The translations under genes were made by a program, and so were the position numbers. Shown piece by piece: positions 36,875 through 46,846 of a stretch of 64,000 nt of DNA (its first letter is position 1; every line of letters starts with the position of its first letter). Location of the stretch: positions 1-64,000 of the forward strand of contig NZ_JBHUDG010000004.1 of NCBI RefSeq assembly GCF_042678145.1, in the 5' to 3' direction. The stretch comes from Pseudopedobacter beijingensis. Its GTDB lineage: Bacteria; Bacteroidota; Bacteroidia; Sphingobacteriales; Sphingobacteriaceae. The notes under the pieces are model-generated. The model was not told the origin of the DNA and did no database searches. It saw nothing but the letters and a program-made list of their open reading frames with translations.

Positions 36875-37453
36875 ATGAAAACCCAATTAGTGTTTGCTAC
36901 CCATAACCAAAATAAGGCGGACGAGGTACAGGCTAAAATAACTGATAAGTTTACGGTGATTAGCTTGGATCAAATCAACTGCCATGAAGATATTGTAGAG
37001 GATGGGGATACATTGGAGGCTAATGCATCTATCAAAAGTAATTACGTTTATAAAAACTATAATAAAAACTGCTTTGGCGATGATACGGGCTTAGAAATAG
37101 AAGCGCTGAATAACGAACCTGGAGTGTATTCTGCAAGGTATACCGGAGGACGGGATCCTGAAAAAAATATAGACCTGGTTTTAGAAAAGCTTAAAGGAGC
37201 AGAGAATAGAAAAGCTCGGTTTAGAACCGTTATTTCGTTGATTATTGATGGTGAAGAAAAGTTGTTTGAAGGTATTGTTAACGGAACTATAACAGAGGAA
37301 AGAGCAGGTAGTCAGGGTTTTGGTTACGATCCTATATTTAAACCGGATGGTTTTGAGACGACTTTTGCACAAATGAGTATTGATGAAAAAAATAAAATTA
37401 GCCACAGAGGCAGAGCAATGGAAAAACTATTGCAATATCTGAATGCATTATAA
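36875..37453 (+). CDS. rdgB: Non-canonical purine NTP pyrophosphatase (RdgB/HAM1)
   Basis: House-cleaning enzyme that hydrolyses ITP, dITP and XTP to monophosphates, keeping damaged purines out of DNA and RNA. Motifs are FATHNQNKADEVQ at the start, GDDTGLEIEAL with the catalytic Asp, GVYSARYTG, GFGYDPIF and ISHRGRAMEKL. Its 192 residues are standard. It lies between the possible psi-like protein and bshA. Confidence 0.95.
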   Translation: MKTQLVFATHNQNKADEVQAKITDKFTVISLDQINCHEDIVEDGDTLEANASIKSNYVYKNYNKNCFGDDTGLEIEALNNEPGVYSARYTGGRDPEKNIDLVLEKLKGAENRKARFRTVISLIIDGEEKLFEGIVNGTITEERAGSQGFGYDPIFKPDGFETTFAQMSIDEKNKISHRGRAMEKLLQYLNAL

Positions 37454-37551
37454 TATCTGCTTTTAGCTCATGTTTCAAAACTTATAACTTACTATTCATA
37501 ACATACAACTTGCTACAATATGTCAGCCGTTTGTGTTTTTGACTTTTATGT

Positions 37552-37583
37552 TTTGAAATTCGATTTTATATAATTTACATTTG
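37552..37583 (+). promoter_or_regulatory. Bacteroidetes promoter of bshA
   Basis: TTTG at 37552-37555 and TACATTTG at 37576-37583 are separated by 20 nt, matching the TTTG / TAnnTTTG consensus of the primary sigma factor. The bshA ATG follows 24 nt after the second box, giving a short leader. Confidence 0.6.
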
Positions 37584-37606
37584 GCTTTTACCCAATAAAG
37601 ATATTC

Positions 37607-38737
37607 ATGAAGATTGGAATAGTTTGTTATCCTACTTTTGGAGGAAGTGGAGTAGTTGCAACCGAGCTAGGGAAGGCACTGGCCGATAATGGTCACGAAG
37701 TGCATTTTATTACCTACCGACAGCCGGCCCGTCTTGATTTCTTTTCGGAAAACCTCTTTTACCACGAAGTAGCAGTAACCAATTACCCTTTGTTTGATTA
37801 TGCGCCCTATGAATTAGCCTTATCAAGTAAAATGGTAGATGTGGTAAGGTTCGAAAAATTAGATATTCTTCATGTACATTACGCTATACCACATGCATCT
37901 GCGGCATTTATGGCTAAACAGATTCTAGCTACCTTTGGAATAACAATACCTGTAGTAACCACCCTTCATGGAACGGATATTACGCTGGTGGGAAAAGATC
38001 TGACCTATAAACCGGTGGTGACTTTTTCTATTAACCAGTCTGATGGTGTAACAGCTGTTTCGGAAGATTTAAAAGAGTCTACCTATAGTCATTTTGATAT
38101 TACCAAAGATATTGAGGTTATTCCTAACTTTATAGATCTCAATAGGTTTAGTTTGCAACCCAAAGATCATTTTAAAAAAGCAATTGCCCCGTTTGGTGAG
38201 CGGATACTTATCCATACTTCTAATTTCAGAAAGGTGAAGAGAACGCAGGATGTTATCTATATTTTTAAGAAAATATTAGAGAAGGTCCCCGCAAAGCTTT
38301 TAATGGTGGGTGATGGACCAGAGCGGGTAAATTGCGAAGTTTTAAGTCGTGATTTAGGCACCTGTGAACATACTCGTTTTTTAGGGAAGCAAGAGGCTAT
38401 AGAGGAAATTCTTTCCGTTTCAGATCTTTTTCTGATGCCGTCTGAGTCTGAAAGTTTTGGTCTCGCAGCTCTGGAAGCTATGGCTTGTAAGGTGCCGGTA
38501 GTTTCTTCCAATGCCGGAGGTTTACCAGAATTAAATATTAATGGGGTAACCGGTTATATGAGTAATGTGGGAGATGTAGAAGATATGGCTCAAAAATCGA
38601 TCAGCCTGCTGAAAGATGACGATATATTAAACCAATTTAAGGATAATGCCTTAAAACGAGCCAAAGAGTTTGATCTGAGTTTGATTCTTCCTCTTTATGA
38701 GAAGTATTATCAGAAAGTTATAGCATTAAGTAAATGA
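37607..38737 (+). CDS. bshA: N-acetyl-alpha-D-glucosaminyl L-malate synthase
   Basis: GT4-type glycosyltransferase that joins UDP-GlcNAc to L-malate, the first step of bacillithiol synthesis. The N-terminal signature GIVCYPTFGGSGVVATELGK (20 residues, positions 3-22) and HVHYAIPHASAAFMAK are specific for BshA. The C-terminal donor site shows MPSESESFGLAALEAMA. The 376 residues are typical. Bacillithiol is the low-molecular-weight thiol of many Bacteroidetes; bshB and bshC are not in this window. Confidence 0.93.
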   Translation: MKIGIVCYPTFGGSGVVATELGKALADNGHEVHFITYRQPARLDFFSENLFYHEVAVTNYPLFDYAPYELALSSKMVDVVRFEKLDILHVHYAIPHASAAFMAKQILATFGITIPVVTTLHGTDITLVGKDLTYKPVVTFSINQSDGVTAVSEDLKESTYSHFDITKDIEVIPNFIDLNRFSLQPKDHFKKAIAPFGERILIHTSNFRKVKRTQDVIYIFKKILEKVPAKLLMVGDGPERVNCEVLSRDLGTCEHTRFLGKQEAIEEILSVSDLFLMPSESESFGLAALEAMACKVPVVSSNAGGLPELNINGVTGYMSNVGDVEDMAQKSISLLKDDDILNQFKDNALKRAKEFDLSLILPLYEKYYQKVIALSK

Positions 38738-38741
38738 TAAT

Positions 38742-38779
38742 AAAACACAAAGGGCTTCACTTGAAGCCCTCTGTGTTTT
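38742..38779. terminator. Bidirectional terminator between bshA and the beta-helix protein
   Basis: AAAACACAAAGGGCTTC (38742-38758) pairs with GAAGCCCTCTGTGTTTT (38763-38779), a 17-bp stem with one mismatch, A-rich on one side and T-rich on the other, serving both convergent genes. Confidence 0.8.
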
Positions 38780-38796
38780 TAGATAGAAATTTTAAC

Positions 38797-41700
38797 CTAC
38801 TGTTTGATTACTTTATGATAAGTAATGCCTTCCTGCGTGTTCAAACGAATAAAGTACACGCCAGGTTTTTCTTTAGATAGATCCACCGTTAAAGAATTGG
38901 TGTCTGAAATTGTTTTGCTCAATATTTGCTGACCAACGGCGTTAGTAACATTTACCTGTACATTTGCATGTTGAGGTAAGGATACGGTAACATAAGAAGT
39001 TGTAGGGTTAGGATACAGTGTAATCATTGGATTATTAACACTGACAAATTTTATCAGGTTATCGTATACGGTAGTTTTACCGTTTGCATCTACCTGACTT
39101 AATCTATAATAAGCCGCATTTGCAAATGTGGCGTCTGTAAAAGTATAATTTCCTGCTCCTTTGGCTGGTACTTCTGTTAGCTTAAAGAAAGATTGACCAT
39201 TCAGGCTTTTCTCTATAATAAACTTCTGATTGGCTGTTTCAGAACTTGTAGTCCAGTTTAATACGGCTCCTGCATGGTCTGCTTTGGCAGTAAAGAAAAC
39301 TATTTGTACAGGGAGTACTCTGGTTATAGCACCAAAAGTAAAATACCCATATTCGGAAATAGCTGCTTCGGTGGTTACATATTTCGATACGCTATTTATA
39401 TCAGCATCATTTTTTAAGCTTTCCCAGGTAGTTAGGGTAGGGTTTACATGGGCTACTACAATATCGCTCCAGGTTGCGGTATTTAATCCGCTGGCGGTTA
39501 AGTCAAAGCTGTATAGTCTTACTTTGGCGTTAATATTTCCACTATTTCGGTCTAATTTCCAGTATTCTTTACCGCTTACACTTTCTAAATCATCGTCATT
39601 CTCGGTAAGGTCGCTATAGCTTATAGCAGCGTATTCGGTTGTAAAAGAAGATGTGGTTCCACTAGCTCCAACTAATTCAATATATGCCGCTTTATCATTT
39701 TTTCCTACTGGAAGCAGAATATCAGAACTAACATTGTTTACAGTGACTTTGCCGTTAACGAAATTGCCGATGCCGGATACGGTATTAAGACTACCATTAA
39801 GGGTAAGCCCTGTTGAAGATGGCGTTATTTTTCCTGCGGTTAGTGTAAATGCTCCGGCTATATCAACAGGGTTGTTAAAGGTGATTTCTTTGCCTGGTGC
39901 ATTGGTGGTGAAATCATTGAATTTTAAAACAGCATTAGTGTTGTTGGATACTTCGAATGAAAGCCCCTTGGAGATGTTAACATTACCCAAACTCTCATAT
40001 ACTGTTGGATCGTTTTTTATTGATATAGCATCGGCATCAACAGTAAGTATGTCATCTATTGCTTTTTGCACAGTTGTGAATGCTGTTGCCTGTGTAGTAT
40101 TCTTAATAGGAAAGATAAGATTTACTTTACCTAACGATGGATTGTCATCTTTGTCGATGATTTTGGCATAAATAGCATTTAAATTCCCATTTAGATCATA
40201 ATGCTCTTCTCCTGTTTTACTATCTAATTGTGTGCTGGGTAAGTCTATGTCTGCGAAAAGGGGAGTGATTTCTGAGGTTTCATAAGCAATATAATTTGTG
40301 ACATTATGAATATTACCTCCAATAAATCTAATATTGCTTGTTAATGATGTTGTATTATCATTAATACCATACGCTACCCCAAATTTGGCATTCGTAATAT
40401 CATTGTCTTTTACTAAAAAAGTACCAGTAGTATTTACATTGTTAAAAAATGATATACCATAAGTAGAAAATGTATTGTCTTCGCTTTCTCTATCAATTCT
40501 GCCAGCATTAATCGTGTTGCCAATTATATTACCATTTACTTTATTTTGTATGGACTCTACGCGTATTGCTTCATACCTGGTATTTCCTCCTATAGGTGTA
40601 GAAGAGGTAAATGTGTTGTTTTGTACCAGCCATGGTGAGGCATTTTGGTACTGAAGGTTGTAATAAAGACCTAAACGGTAGGATGTAATATCATTATCTG
40701 CTATTTTAGCATCAAAAGTTCCCATTAACGGATTAGGTCGGTATGCATTTACAAACTGAATGGCGCCTCTTACATCAGTGAATTTGTTGGCAATAATCTG
40801 TGCATATACATCATTCTCTAAGGAGATAGCATCCATGGATGCAAAAGCAGTCGATTGATTTAAGTTTTTTAATAAATTATTGGTAATTAATATTCCGGAT
40901 AATGGTAGGGTAGTAGTTTTTGCACCAATAAGATAGGCAGAAGGTGTACTTTCGCTACTTCCAAAATTCTGGATAATATTGTTTTTAATGACAATTGAAC
41001 CAACGTCTGTTATAGAAAGGCCATAGGCGGCATCAATATTTACGCCACCAGAAGTTATTGGGAATATGTTGTTTGTAATAGTGGAATTGTCTCCATTTAT
41101 TTCAAAACCATCGAAAGTACTATTTTCAGCTCCAGCTGTAAAAGATACTATTGCGGTTGAGTTTACTCCTAAATCTGTAGCGTTCGGTACAATTTTAGCC
41201 TCTGCACTTCTGCTACCTTTACCTTCAATACCTGCATTAGGCCCCTTAATGGTTAATCGTTTGTTTACGGTGATTTTTTCTGCGTAAGTGCCTGGTAATG
41301 CCTTTATCTCTTCTCCGTCAACAGCAGCATCAATAGCATCTTGTATTGTAGCATAGTTAAGGTCTGTGGTTATATTTTTTACCGGTAAATAATATTGGAC
41401 TTCGCCTATATTAGCATCATCTTTTTTGTCAAATATTTTACCATCCAGTTCGGTTCTTTGGCTGGCTGTCATTTCAAAAGGTACTCTAAGCTGGCCATCC
41501 ACATAAAACTCGTTCTGATCTGCTCTGATATTTTTAGTCCAGTAGCCAGTTGTGGTTACTGCAATATTATCTCCGTACTCAGGATAACCCGTCATACCTA
41601 CATTACTGCCGTCTTTTGTAAGGCTGCCATTGTTATTATCTATGTAAATGTACGTAGGTATATTGTTGCTGAAAATGTTTTTAGCTTGTGGCTCTCCTAG

Positions 41701-44175
41701 TATTATATTGCTGTTCAGATAGTTGTTGGCCGCATCATACTTATGATTGTAAAATGCAATAGCTTTACCGTTAGTTGCAGTGTTTAATCCGTTAAATGTA
41801 TTAGACTTGATATACAAGTCCATTGGAAGAATTTGTCCGTTATCTATAGATAAAAGCATTTTTGTATTTACTGTAATCAATCTGAAATTGTCTTCAGAAG
41901 GTGTAAACTCGTTGTTATCAATAGTGATATTTCTAAAGTTCTCCAGACTAACTCCCCATTTTGTATTGGTAAACTGGTTGTTCTTTAAGATAAATGTTTT
42001 GTTGTTCGTATTAGTTTGGAAACGAGCCTGAGAGGTATATCCATTAGATGCGGATCCATCAAATTGATTGTTTTCAATAGTTACTGTGCCGCTGGTGCTA
42101 TTGGTACTTGACATTTCTAATCCGCCGCCATTGAGTTTGTTATTTTTAACAGTTACATCACCATCTGTAAAAAAGCGGCAAATGATATCATGATTAATAG
42201 TTTGAGCGGTATTGTCCTCAATCAGTACATTTTTGGCTCTGTCGACCTGAAATCCTCCTCTGAAACCTCCCTTACTAATATCCCCATCAATAAAACCTTG
42301 TACGGTATTATGTTGTATGGTGATATCTGTAATACCGGCACTGATGTTTTTGTAATCTATTTCATTATTATATGGGTCTATGTTGATTCCTATGGCATTA
42401 CGTCTGGTATATCCTAATTTTCCACTTACTAATAGACCGGTGGCTGCAGCTATAAAATTATTATTAATTATGTTTATGCCGCTAACATCATCATAAGAAT
42501 GAATAGCCGAATGTAATTTATCTAAGTTGACGGTAAAGCTGATGTTTTTTATAGTTACATTTTTAGCTTTTACGGTAAATATAGTAGGGATACCATTACC
42601 ATTAGTAGTTATAGCTGGACCTGTATAAGTGACTTTTGCTTTTGTATTATCCAAACCGTCAATGGTTAAGGGTTTATTAATTGTCACTAATTCATCAAAA
42701 GTGTTTTCGGATAATTGTAGGGTGTTTCCCGCTTCAGCGGCCTCTACAGCTAGACCTATTGATGCATAGTTTGTTCGTAAATTGGTGTTGAATACGTATT
42801 GATAATCATTTAAATAAGTGCCTGCTATAGGGAACTGTTCTCTAAATGTTATAGGGGTAAATCCATCATTTGTTGTGTTTTCAGCAATAACAATAGCACT
42901 AGAAAAAGGTGAATTACCTCTGTTGAAATAGTTATCAGTGGCAGATTGGTTTGCTTCGCCAGCATTTGCATCGGCTTGCCCGATACCATTTTTATAATAG
43001 TTTGATGGATTGCCTCCTTGTCTTTGTATTGCAACATCGCAATCAGAAACTTTGTTATTCTTAATGGTTATTCTTACCCCTTCTGCAACAATACCAAATC
43101 CTTCTTCGGTGGCACCTCCATTTGTTTGTACAAAACCATTAATATTGTTCCCCTTAATAACTACACCGGAAGGTACATCTATATTTTCATCCGTGTTATT
43201 GGGTAAAATGCTTCTTCTAAATACGGCTATGCCTGCTAAATCTCTTGCTTCGGGACCTAGGTTCCCACTTCTTGTTATATTATTATTTGACACAATAATA
43301 GCACCATCGCTATTTTCATCATCTTCTCCGGTGCCCGCAGGGTTTTTTACTTCAATACCAAATCTTTTAGCGATGTTGATTGTATTATTGGATATAACAT
43401 TGGCTCCTGCTCCAGATTTGAGGCCAATTAAGCCAATAGCACTGTCACCATAATCAGTTCCGATGATGGTGTTGTTTCTTACTTTTACGCCTGATGCAGT
43501 GCCATTTTGTAAATCAATACCTACTAATGCGCCTGCATTAGACATTTCTATGTAATTGTTTTCTAAAATTATACCCTTTTTAAAACCATTCCAAATGGTT
43601 ATACTACGCGGTTTGTTGCCTACAAAACTACAGTTTGTAATGCTTACATTTTCTGTGCCGCCATTTATATAAATTCCAGCATCAGTATCGGTAGAACCAT
43701 TATTTTGAAATTGTACTCCGGATATTGTGATGTCTTTAGTGCCTGATGTTAGGAATTGTACGCCATATTTTACAAACCCTGTTATAACAAGATCTTTAAT
43801 AGAAATGCTTGTTACTGCTCCCTGAATAGAAACACCAATGTTTCCGCCTCCCGAGATTATCGTATGATTTGCCGGATCGAACATACCGGGTACTGCATTT
43901 CCATTGGCTCCAGATCCTGCGCCAATTAAGGATATGCCATTTTTATTAATGATAATGTTTTCGTTGTAAGTGCCTTTGGCTATAATAATGGAGGTATTCG
44001 GCGAAGCTATATCAACTGCAGCCTGAATGGTTTTTTTTGCTGTTCCAGGAGTGTCGCCATTTCCCGTATCGTCAGAACGACTTGCATCAACATAAATCTG
44101 TGCTCTAGCTCCCAAAGAACACAGAGCATAAATAATAGTAAAAAACAGAAGTTTTTTAGGTAAGAGTTTTTTCAT
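38797..44175 (-). CDS. Giant secreted beta-helix protein with T9SS type A sorting domain
   Basis: Protein of 1792 residues. Signal peptide ends ARAQ. Most of the length is parallel right-handed beta-helix (pectin-lyase-like) built from runs of short strands with Asn ladders (for example ITISGVQFQNNG and VKVRNNTIIGTDYG). At least four helix cassettes can be seen, each opening with a similar lead: YVDASRSDDTGNG-IQAAVDIA (28-60), YASIGLAVEAA (about 470), YATIQDAIDAA (about 955) and FTTVQKAIDDI (about 1370). A beta domain precedes the final T9SS type A sorting domain (TLYPNPTTSYVTV ... VYFIRLN) of about 75 residues. It is probably an extracellular glycan-binding protein or polysaccharide lyase; no catalytic residues could be assigned. 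Confidence 0.85.
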   Translation of the reverse strand: MKKLLPKKLLFFTIIYALCSLGARAQIYVDASRSDDTGNGDTPGTAKKTIQAAVDIASPNTSIIIAKGTYNENIIINKNGISLIGAGSGANGNAVPGMFDPANHTIISGGGNIGVSIQGAVTSISIKDLVITGFVKYGVQFLTSGTKDITISGVQFQNNGSTDTDAGIYINGGTENVSITNCSFVGNKPRSITIWNGFKKGIILENNYIEMSNAGALVGIDLQNGTASGVKVRNNTIIGTDYGDSAIGLIGLKSGAGANVISNNTINIAKRFGIEVKNPAGTGEDDENSDGAIIVSNNNITRSGNLGPEARDLAGIAVFRRSILPNNTDENIDVPSGVVIKGNNINGFVQTNGGATEEGFGIVAEGVRITIKNNKVSDCDVAIQRQGGNPSNYYKNGIGQADANAGEANQSATDNYFNRGNSPFSSAIVIAENTTNDGFTPITFREQFPIAGTYLNDYQYVFNTNLRTNYASIGLAVEAAEAGNTLQLSENTFDELVTINKPLTIDGLDNTKAKVTYTGPAITTNGNGIPTIFTVKAKNVTIKNISFTVNLDKLHSAIHSYDDVSGINIINNNFIAAATGLLVSGKLGYTRRNAIGINIDPYNNEIDYKNISAGITDITIQHNTVQGFIDGDISKGGFRGGFQVDRAKNVLIEDNTAQTINHDIICRFFTDGDVTVKNNKLNGGGLEMSSTNSTSGTVTIENNQFDGSASNGYTSQARFQTNTNNKTFILKNNQFTNTKWGVSLENFRNITIDNNEFTPSEDNFRLITVNTKMLLSIDNGQILPMDLYIKSNTFNGLNTATNGKAIAFYNHKYDAANNYLNSNIILGEPQAKNIFSNNIPTYIYIDNNNGSLTKDGSNVGMTGYPEYGDNIAVTTTGYWTKNIRADQNEFYVDGQLRVPFEMTASQRTELDGKIFDKKDDANIGEVQYYLPVKNITTDLNYATIQDAIDAAVDGEEIKALPGTYAEKITVNKRLTIKGPNAGIEGKGSRSAEAKIVPNATDLGVNSTAIVSFTAGAENSTFDGFEINGDNSTITNNIFPITSGGVNIDAAYGLSITDVGSIVIKNNIIQNFGSSESTPSAYLIGAKTTTLPLSGILITNNLLKNLNQSTAFASMDAISLENDVYAQIIANKFTDVRGAIQFVNAYRPNPLMGTFDAKIADNDITSYRLGLYYNLQYQNASPWLVQNNTFTSSTPIGGNTRYEAIRVESIQNKVNGNIIGNTINAGRIDRESEDNTFSTYGISFFNNVNTTGTFLVKDNDITNAKFGVAYGINDNTTSLTSNIRFIGGNIHNVTNYIAYETSEITPLFADIDLPSTQLDSKTGEEHYDLNGNLNAIYAKIIDKDDNPSLGKVNLIFPIKNTTQATAFTTVQKAIDDILTVDADAISIKNDPTVYESLGNVNISKGLSFEVSNNTNAVLKFNDFTTNAPGKEITFNNPVDIAGAFTLTAGKITPSSTGLTLNGSLNTVSGIGNFVNGKVTVNNVSSDILLPVGKNDKAAYIELVGASGTTSSFTTEYAAISYSDLTENDDDLESVSGKEYWKLDRNSGNINAKVRLYSFDLTASGLNTATWSDIVVAHVNPTLTTWESLKNDADINSVSKYVTTEAAISEYGYFTFGAITRVLPVQIVFFTAKADHAGAVLNWTTSSETANQKFIIEKSLNGQSFFKLTEVPAKGAGNYTFTDATFANAAYYRLSQVDANGKTTVYDNLIKFVSVNNPMITLYPNPTTSYVTVSLPQHANVQVNVTNAVGQQILSKTISDTNSLTVDLSKEKPGVYFIRLNTQEGITYHKVIKQ

Positions 44176-44350
44176 AATTGTATTTTTTTGATTGAGGTTG
44201 AATTGCTGTAAATTTAGCTTGTAAATGTTTGATAAACAATAGGTTGTTTGTGTTTTTTTTAGGGGTAAAAAACGGATTTAGAGTGTCTGGTTAAAGAATT
44301 TAGAACATATTTAAAAACAGTCTAAAATTTAAGAAGGGAAATAAAGGCAT

Positions 44351-44384
44351 AAAAAAAGCGATTTTATATAAAATCGCTTTTTTT
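44351..44384 (-). terminator. Perfect 34-bp palindromic terminator
   Basis: Seven A, then GCGATTTTAT and its exact inverse ATAAAATCGC, then seven T. It follows the RluB-like gene on the minus strand and works in either direction. Confidence 0.85.
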
Positions 44385-44403
44385 ATTGATAGATGAAGTA
44401 ATG

Positions 44404-45534
44404 TTATTTTGTGAAATGTTTGAGTTTAACGATTTCGAAATCAGTAAGATGCCTCCATCTTCCCCTTGGTAAATCTTTCTTGGTTAAATTAGCGTATATA
44501 ACCCGGTCAAGTTTCACTACCTCATAGTCAAGACTTTCGAAAATTCTTCTTACAATCCTATTTTTTCCACTATGGATTTGAATTCCGATTTCTTTCTTTG
44601 AAGCTCCTGCAACATAGCTCAGGGAGTCTGGTTTTATAAAGCCATCTTCAAGCTCAACCCCGAAAGCAATTTTATTAAAATCACCTTGTGTCAGGTTTTT
44701 GCTTAGCTCTACATTATAAATTTTAGTGATATTATTTCTGGGGTGAGACAGTTTTTCCGCTAATTCGCCATCATTGGTCAATAATAATAAACCAGTTGTG
44801 TTTCTATCCAGACGACCAACGGGATAAATTCTTTCGTTGGTAGCGTCTTTAACCAGTTCCATTACCGTTTTGCGTTCTTGCGGGTCTTCTGTAGTGGTTA
44901 TAAAATCCTTAGGTTTGTTTAGTAAAACATAAACCATTTTCTCTCTTTTCAGGACTTTTCCGTTGTATTTTACCTCGTCTTTTGCGGGATTAACTTTTGC
45001 GCCAAGTTCAGAAACAACTATACCGTTAACTTTAACTTCTCCAGAAGTAATCAATTCATCTGCTTTTCTTCTGGAGCATATTCCGGAATTGGCTATATAT
45101 CTGTTGAGTCTAATCAGTTCGGACTCTTTTTTGTCAAAGCTTTGCTTTTTAGGTCTTAGTTTTACCTGTTCGTCCTGTATAGGAGCTCTTTCAGAAGGGG
45201 GTCTTTTGCCTCGTGGGCTATCCTGTTTTCTTTTTCTGTAATCGTCTGATTTTTCTCTGAAAGGCTTGTCTGTTTTTCTGTCAGAACCAAATGTGGTGTT
45301 TTCATTACCATATCTGTTACCCTTTTTCTCAGAGTCCCAATCATTGCGTCGCCTGTTAGAAGATGAAGAATCAGAATCATTGTCAAATCTTCTCTTACCA
45401 AAGCTTTTGTCGTCTTTACTGAATCCTGTCTTTTTTGGAGAACCTGACTTATCTGAACTAAATTTTTTGAAAGGTTTCTTGTCTTCTTTTCCGGACTTGT
45501 CCTCTCGACTTTTCCTGTTGTTATTGAATGGCAT
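44404..45534 (-). CDS. rluB: Ribosomal large-subunit pseudouridine synthase, RsuA/RluB family
   Basis: Pseudouridine synthase of 376 residues. The first 135 residues are a very hydrophilic, Lys/Arg/Asp/Ser-rich extension with no fold. An S4 RNA-binding domain follows (142-190, LNRYIANSGICSRRKADELI), then the catalytic domain with GRLDRNTTGLLLLT, catalytic Asp243. The family modifies uridine in rRNA; RluB (23S U2605) is the most likely assignment, but RsuA, RluE or RluF cannot be excluded. The long basic N-terminus is typical of Bacteroidetes versions. Confidence 0.85.
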   Translation of the reverse strand: MPFNNNRKSREDKSGKEDKKPFKKFSSDKSGSPKKTGFSKDDKSFGKRRFDNDSDSSSSNRRRNDWDSEKKGNRYGNENTTFGSDRKTDKPFREKSDDYRKRKQDSPRGKRPPSERAPIQDEQVKLRPKKQSFDKKESELIRLNRYIANSGICSRRKADELITSGEVKVNGIVVSELGAKVNPAKDEVKYNGKVLKREKMVYVLLNKPKDFITTTEDPQERKTVMELVKDATNERIYPVGRLDRNTTGLLLLTNDGELAEKLSHPRNNITKIYNVELSKNLTQGDFNKIAFGVELEDGFIKPDSLSYVAGASKKEIGIQIHSGKNRIVRRIFESLDYEVVKLDRVIYANLTKKDLPRGRWRHLTDFEIVKLKHFTK

Positions 45535-45565
45535 CTTACAGTTTTTTATGCTTTTTTGTGATTTG

Positions 45566-45573
45566 CAAAGGTA
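45566..45573 (-). promoter_or_regulatory. TAnnTTTG promoter box of the RluB-like gene
   Basis: TACCTTTG on the minus strand, 31 nt before the ATG at 45534. It matches the -7 element and would give a leader of about 25 nt. Confidence 0.55.
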
Positions 45574-45738
45574 CTAAAAATACCGGGTTTTTAAGTTTTA
45601 CAGGCATGTAATATTCATGTTTTAAAGGACTCATAAAAGAAGTTTGAAATGTCACAATTTTATAACTATTTGATAATGTGAAGTATAGTTGGTATACTTG
45701 CAGACTTTTTTGGCTAAGTGGTGTTAAAAACAAGAATT

Positions 45739-46497
45739 ATGATTAAAAAAAGCGTAGTTACTTGTAGCTTGATGTTGATTGTGTGTATCGTGATGAAAAT
45801 GTTAGGTTACAGCTACTCCACAGACTTCAATAAGGAACAAAAAACGCATATTGAAGATGTAGAAACGCAGGTTAAGGAAGATGAAGAAGACCTGTTTAGT
45901 TTCGCAGAAGAAATGCTCCCCTTGGGAGATAAGAAAATAGAATACCGGTTAAGCCGGGCGCTCAAAGCAAACTCTTTTTCAAAGAGACAAACCCTGAAAT
46001 TGCATTACAGAGCGCAGAAGTACTTCCCTATAATAGAACCTATATTGGAAGAATATGGGATTCCTGAAGACTTCAAGTACATTCCATTGGTAGAAACGGA
46101 GTTAAGACATGGTCTCGTTTCGCCCAGAGGAGCTACAGGGGTTTGGCAGTTTATGCCGCAAACAGCAAGATTGTACGGACTTAAGGTTAATTCAGCAGAA
46201 GACCAAAGAAATAATTTGCGTCTTTCTACTATTGCTGCGGCAAAGTATTTAAGAGATTTGTACAAGATATTCAATAACTGGACATTGGTTGCAGCAGCTT
46301 ATAATGTTGGTGAAGGCAGTTTAAAAAAATCTATTTTTAGCCAAAAAAAAGATAATTACTTCCACCTGAAATTAAACAGAGAAACGGCAGCGTACGTTTA
46401 TAGTTTGGTTTCTATGAAAGAAGTAATAGAAAAGCCCGCCAAATATGGTTATAAGATTAATGCACCAAGAAAGTTATTGGCTTATCAGCCAAATTAA
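45739..46497 (+). CDS. Lytic transglycosylase (SLT domain), MltD-like
   Basis: Murein lytic transglycosylase of 252 residues that cleaves glycan strands to form 1,6-anhydro ends. The N-terminal segment (about 5-27) is hydrophobic and acts as signal or anchor. The SLT domain has IPLVETELRHGL with catalytic Glu119, SPRGATGVWQFMP and AAAYNVGEGSL, the standard motifs. No LysM repeats are present, unlike E. coli MltD. An in-frame GTG-type start at 45718 was not used. It is divergent from the RluB-like gene. Confidence 0.88.
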   Translation: MIKKSVVTCSLMLIVCIVMKMLGYSYSTDFNKEQKTHIEDVETQVKEDEEDLFSFAEEMLPLGDKKIEYRLSRALKANSFSKRQTLKLHYRAQKYFPIIEPILEEYGIPEDFKYIPLVETELRHGLVSPRGATGVWQFMPQTARLYGLKVNSAEDQRNNLRLSTIAAAKYLRDLYKIFNNWTLVAAAYNVGEGSLKKSIFSQKKDNYFHLKLNRETAAYVYSLVSMKEVIEKPAKYGYKINAPRKLLAYQPN

Positions 46498-46507
46498 GAA
46501 TGTAAGG

Positions 46508-46544
46508 AAAAGGGATTGTCTTTTTGAGACGGTCCCTTTTTTTT
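46508..46544 (+). terminator. Rho-independent terminator after the lytic transglycosylase
   Basis: AAAGGGATTGTCT pairs with AGACGGTCCCTTT including two G-T pairs, loop of 5 nt, followed by a run of T. Confidence 0.8.
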
Positions 46545-46846
46545 ACCCGAATCTTGTTGCCGCTACCTGAAATTGAATAAGTGGGTTTTACAGAATTTAT
46601 TCACCCAGCGCATTATATTTCGACAAGCTCATGTGACCCAGTGAGGGAGATAGCCTATCTGCCTTTGGTTTCCTGACTTCTATTATGAATGATGAACGGT
46701 TAAACGTAGAACTGTTGATCATGGACGGTCAACCTTCGGTTTCTCGTCTCCAGATTTATTAATTCCGAGAAACTAATACCACCTAAAATAATCTGCATAT
46801 TTATGTATCTTGTGTTGTAAGAAATACTCTTAGAGCCAATTTATAC
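46545..46846. repeat. Repeat-like intergenic tract with a shared ATTTCGACAAGCT word
   Basis: No gene is supported here. The word ATTTCGACAAGCT at 46617-46629 is identical to 27888-27900, with similar sequence on both sides (CCAGCGCATTAT versus CCAACACGCTAC). Words of the TGAATGATGAACGG type resemble those at 25240-25290. This marks a dispersed, decayed repeat family. Confidence 0.5.

Noticed and set aside
39230..43453. Several plus-strand open frames across the beta-helix gene
   Set aside because: They are antisense shadows of the 1792-residue gene with hydrophobic, repetitive products.
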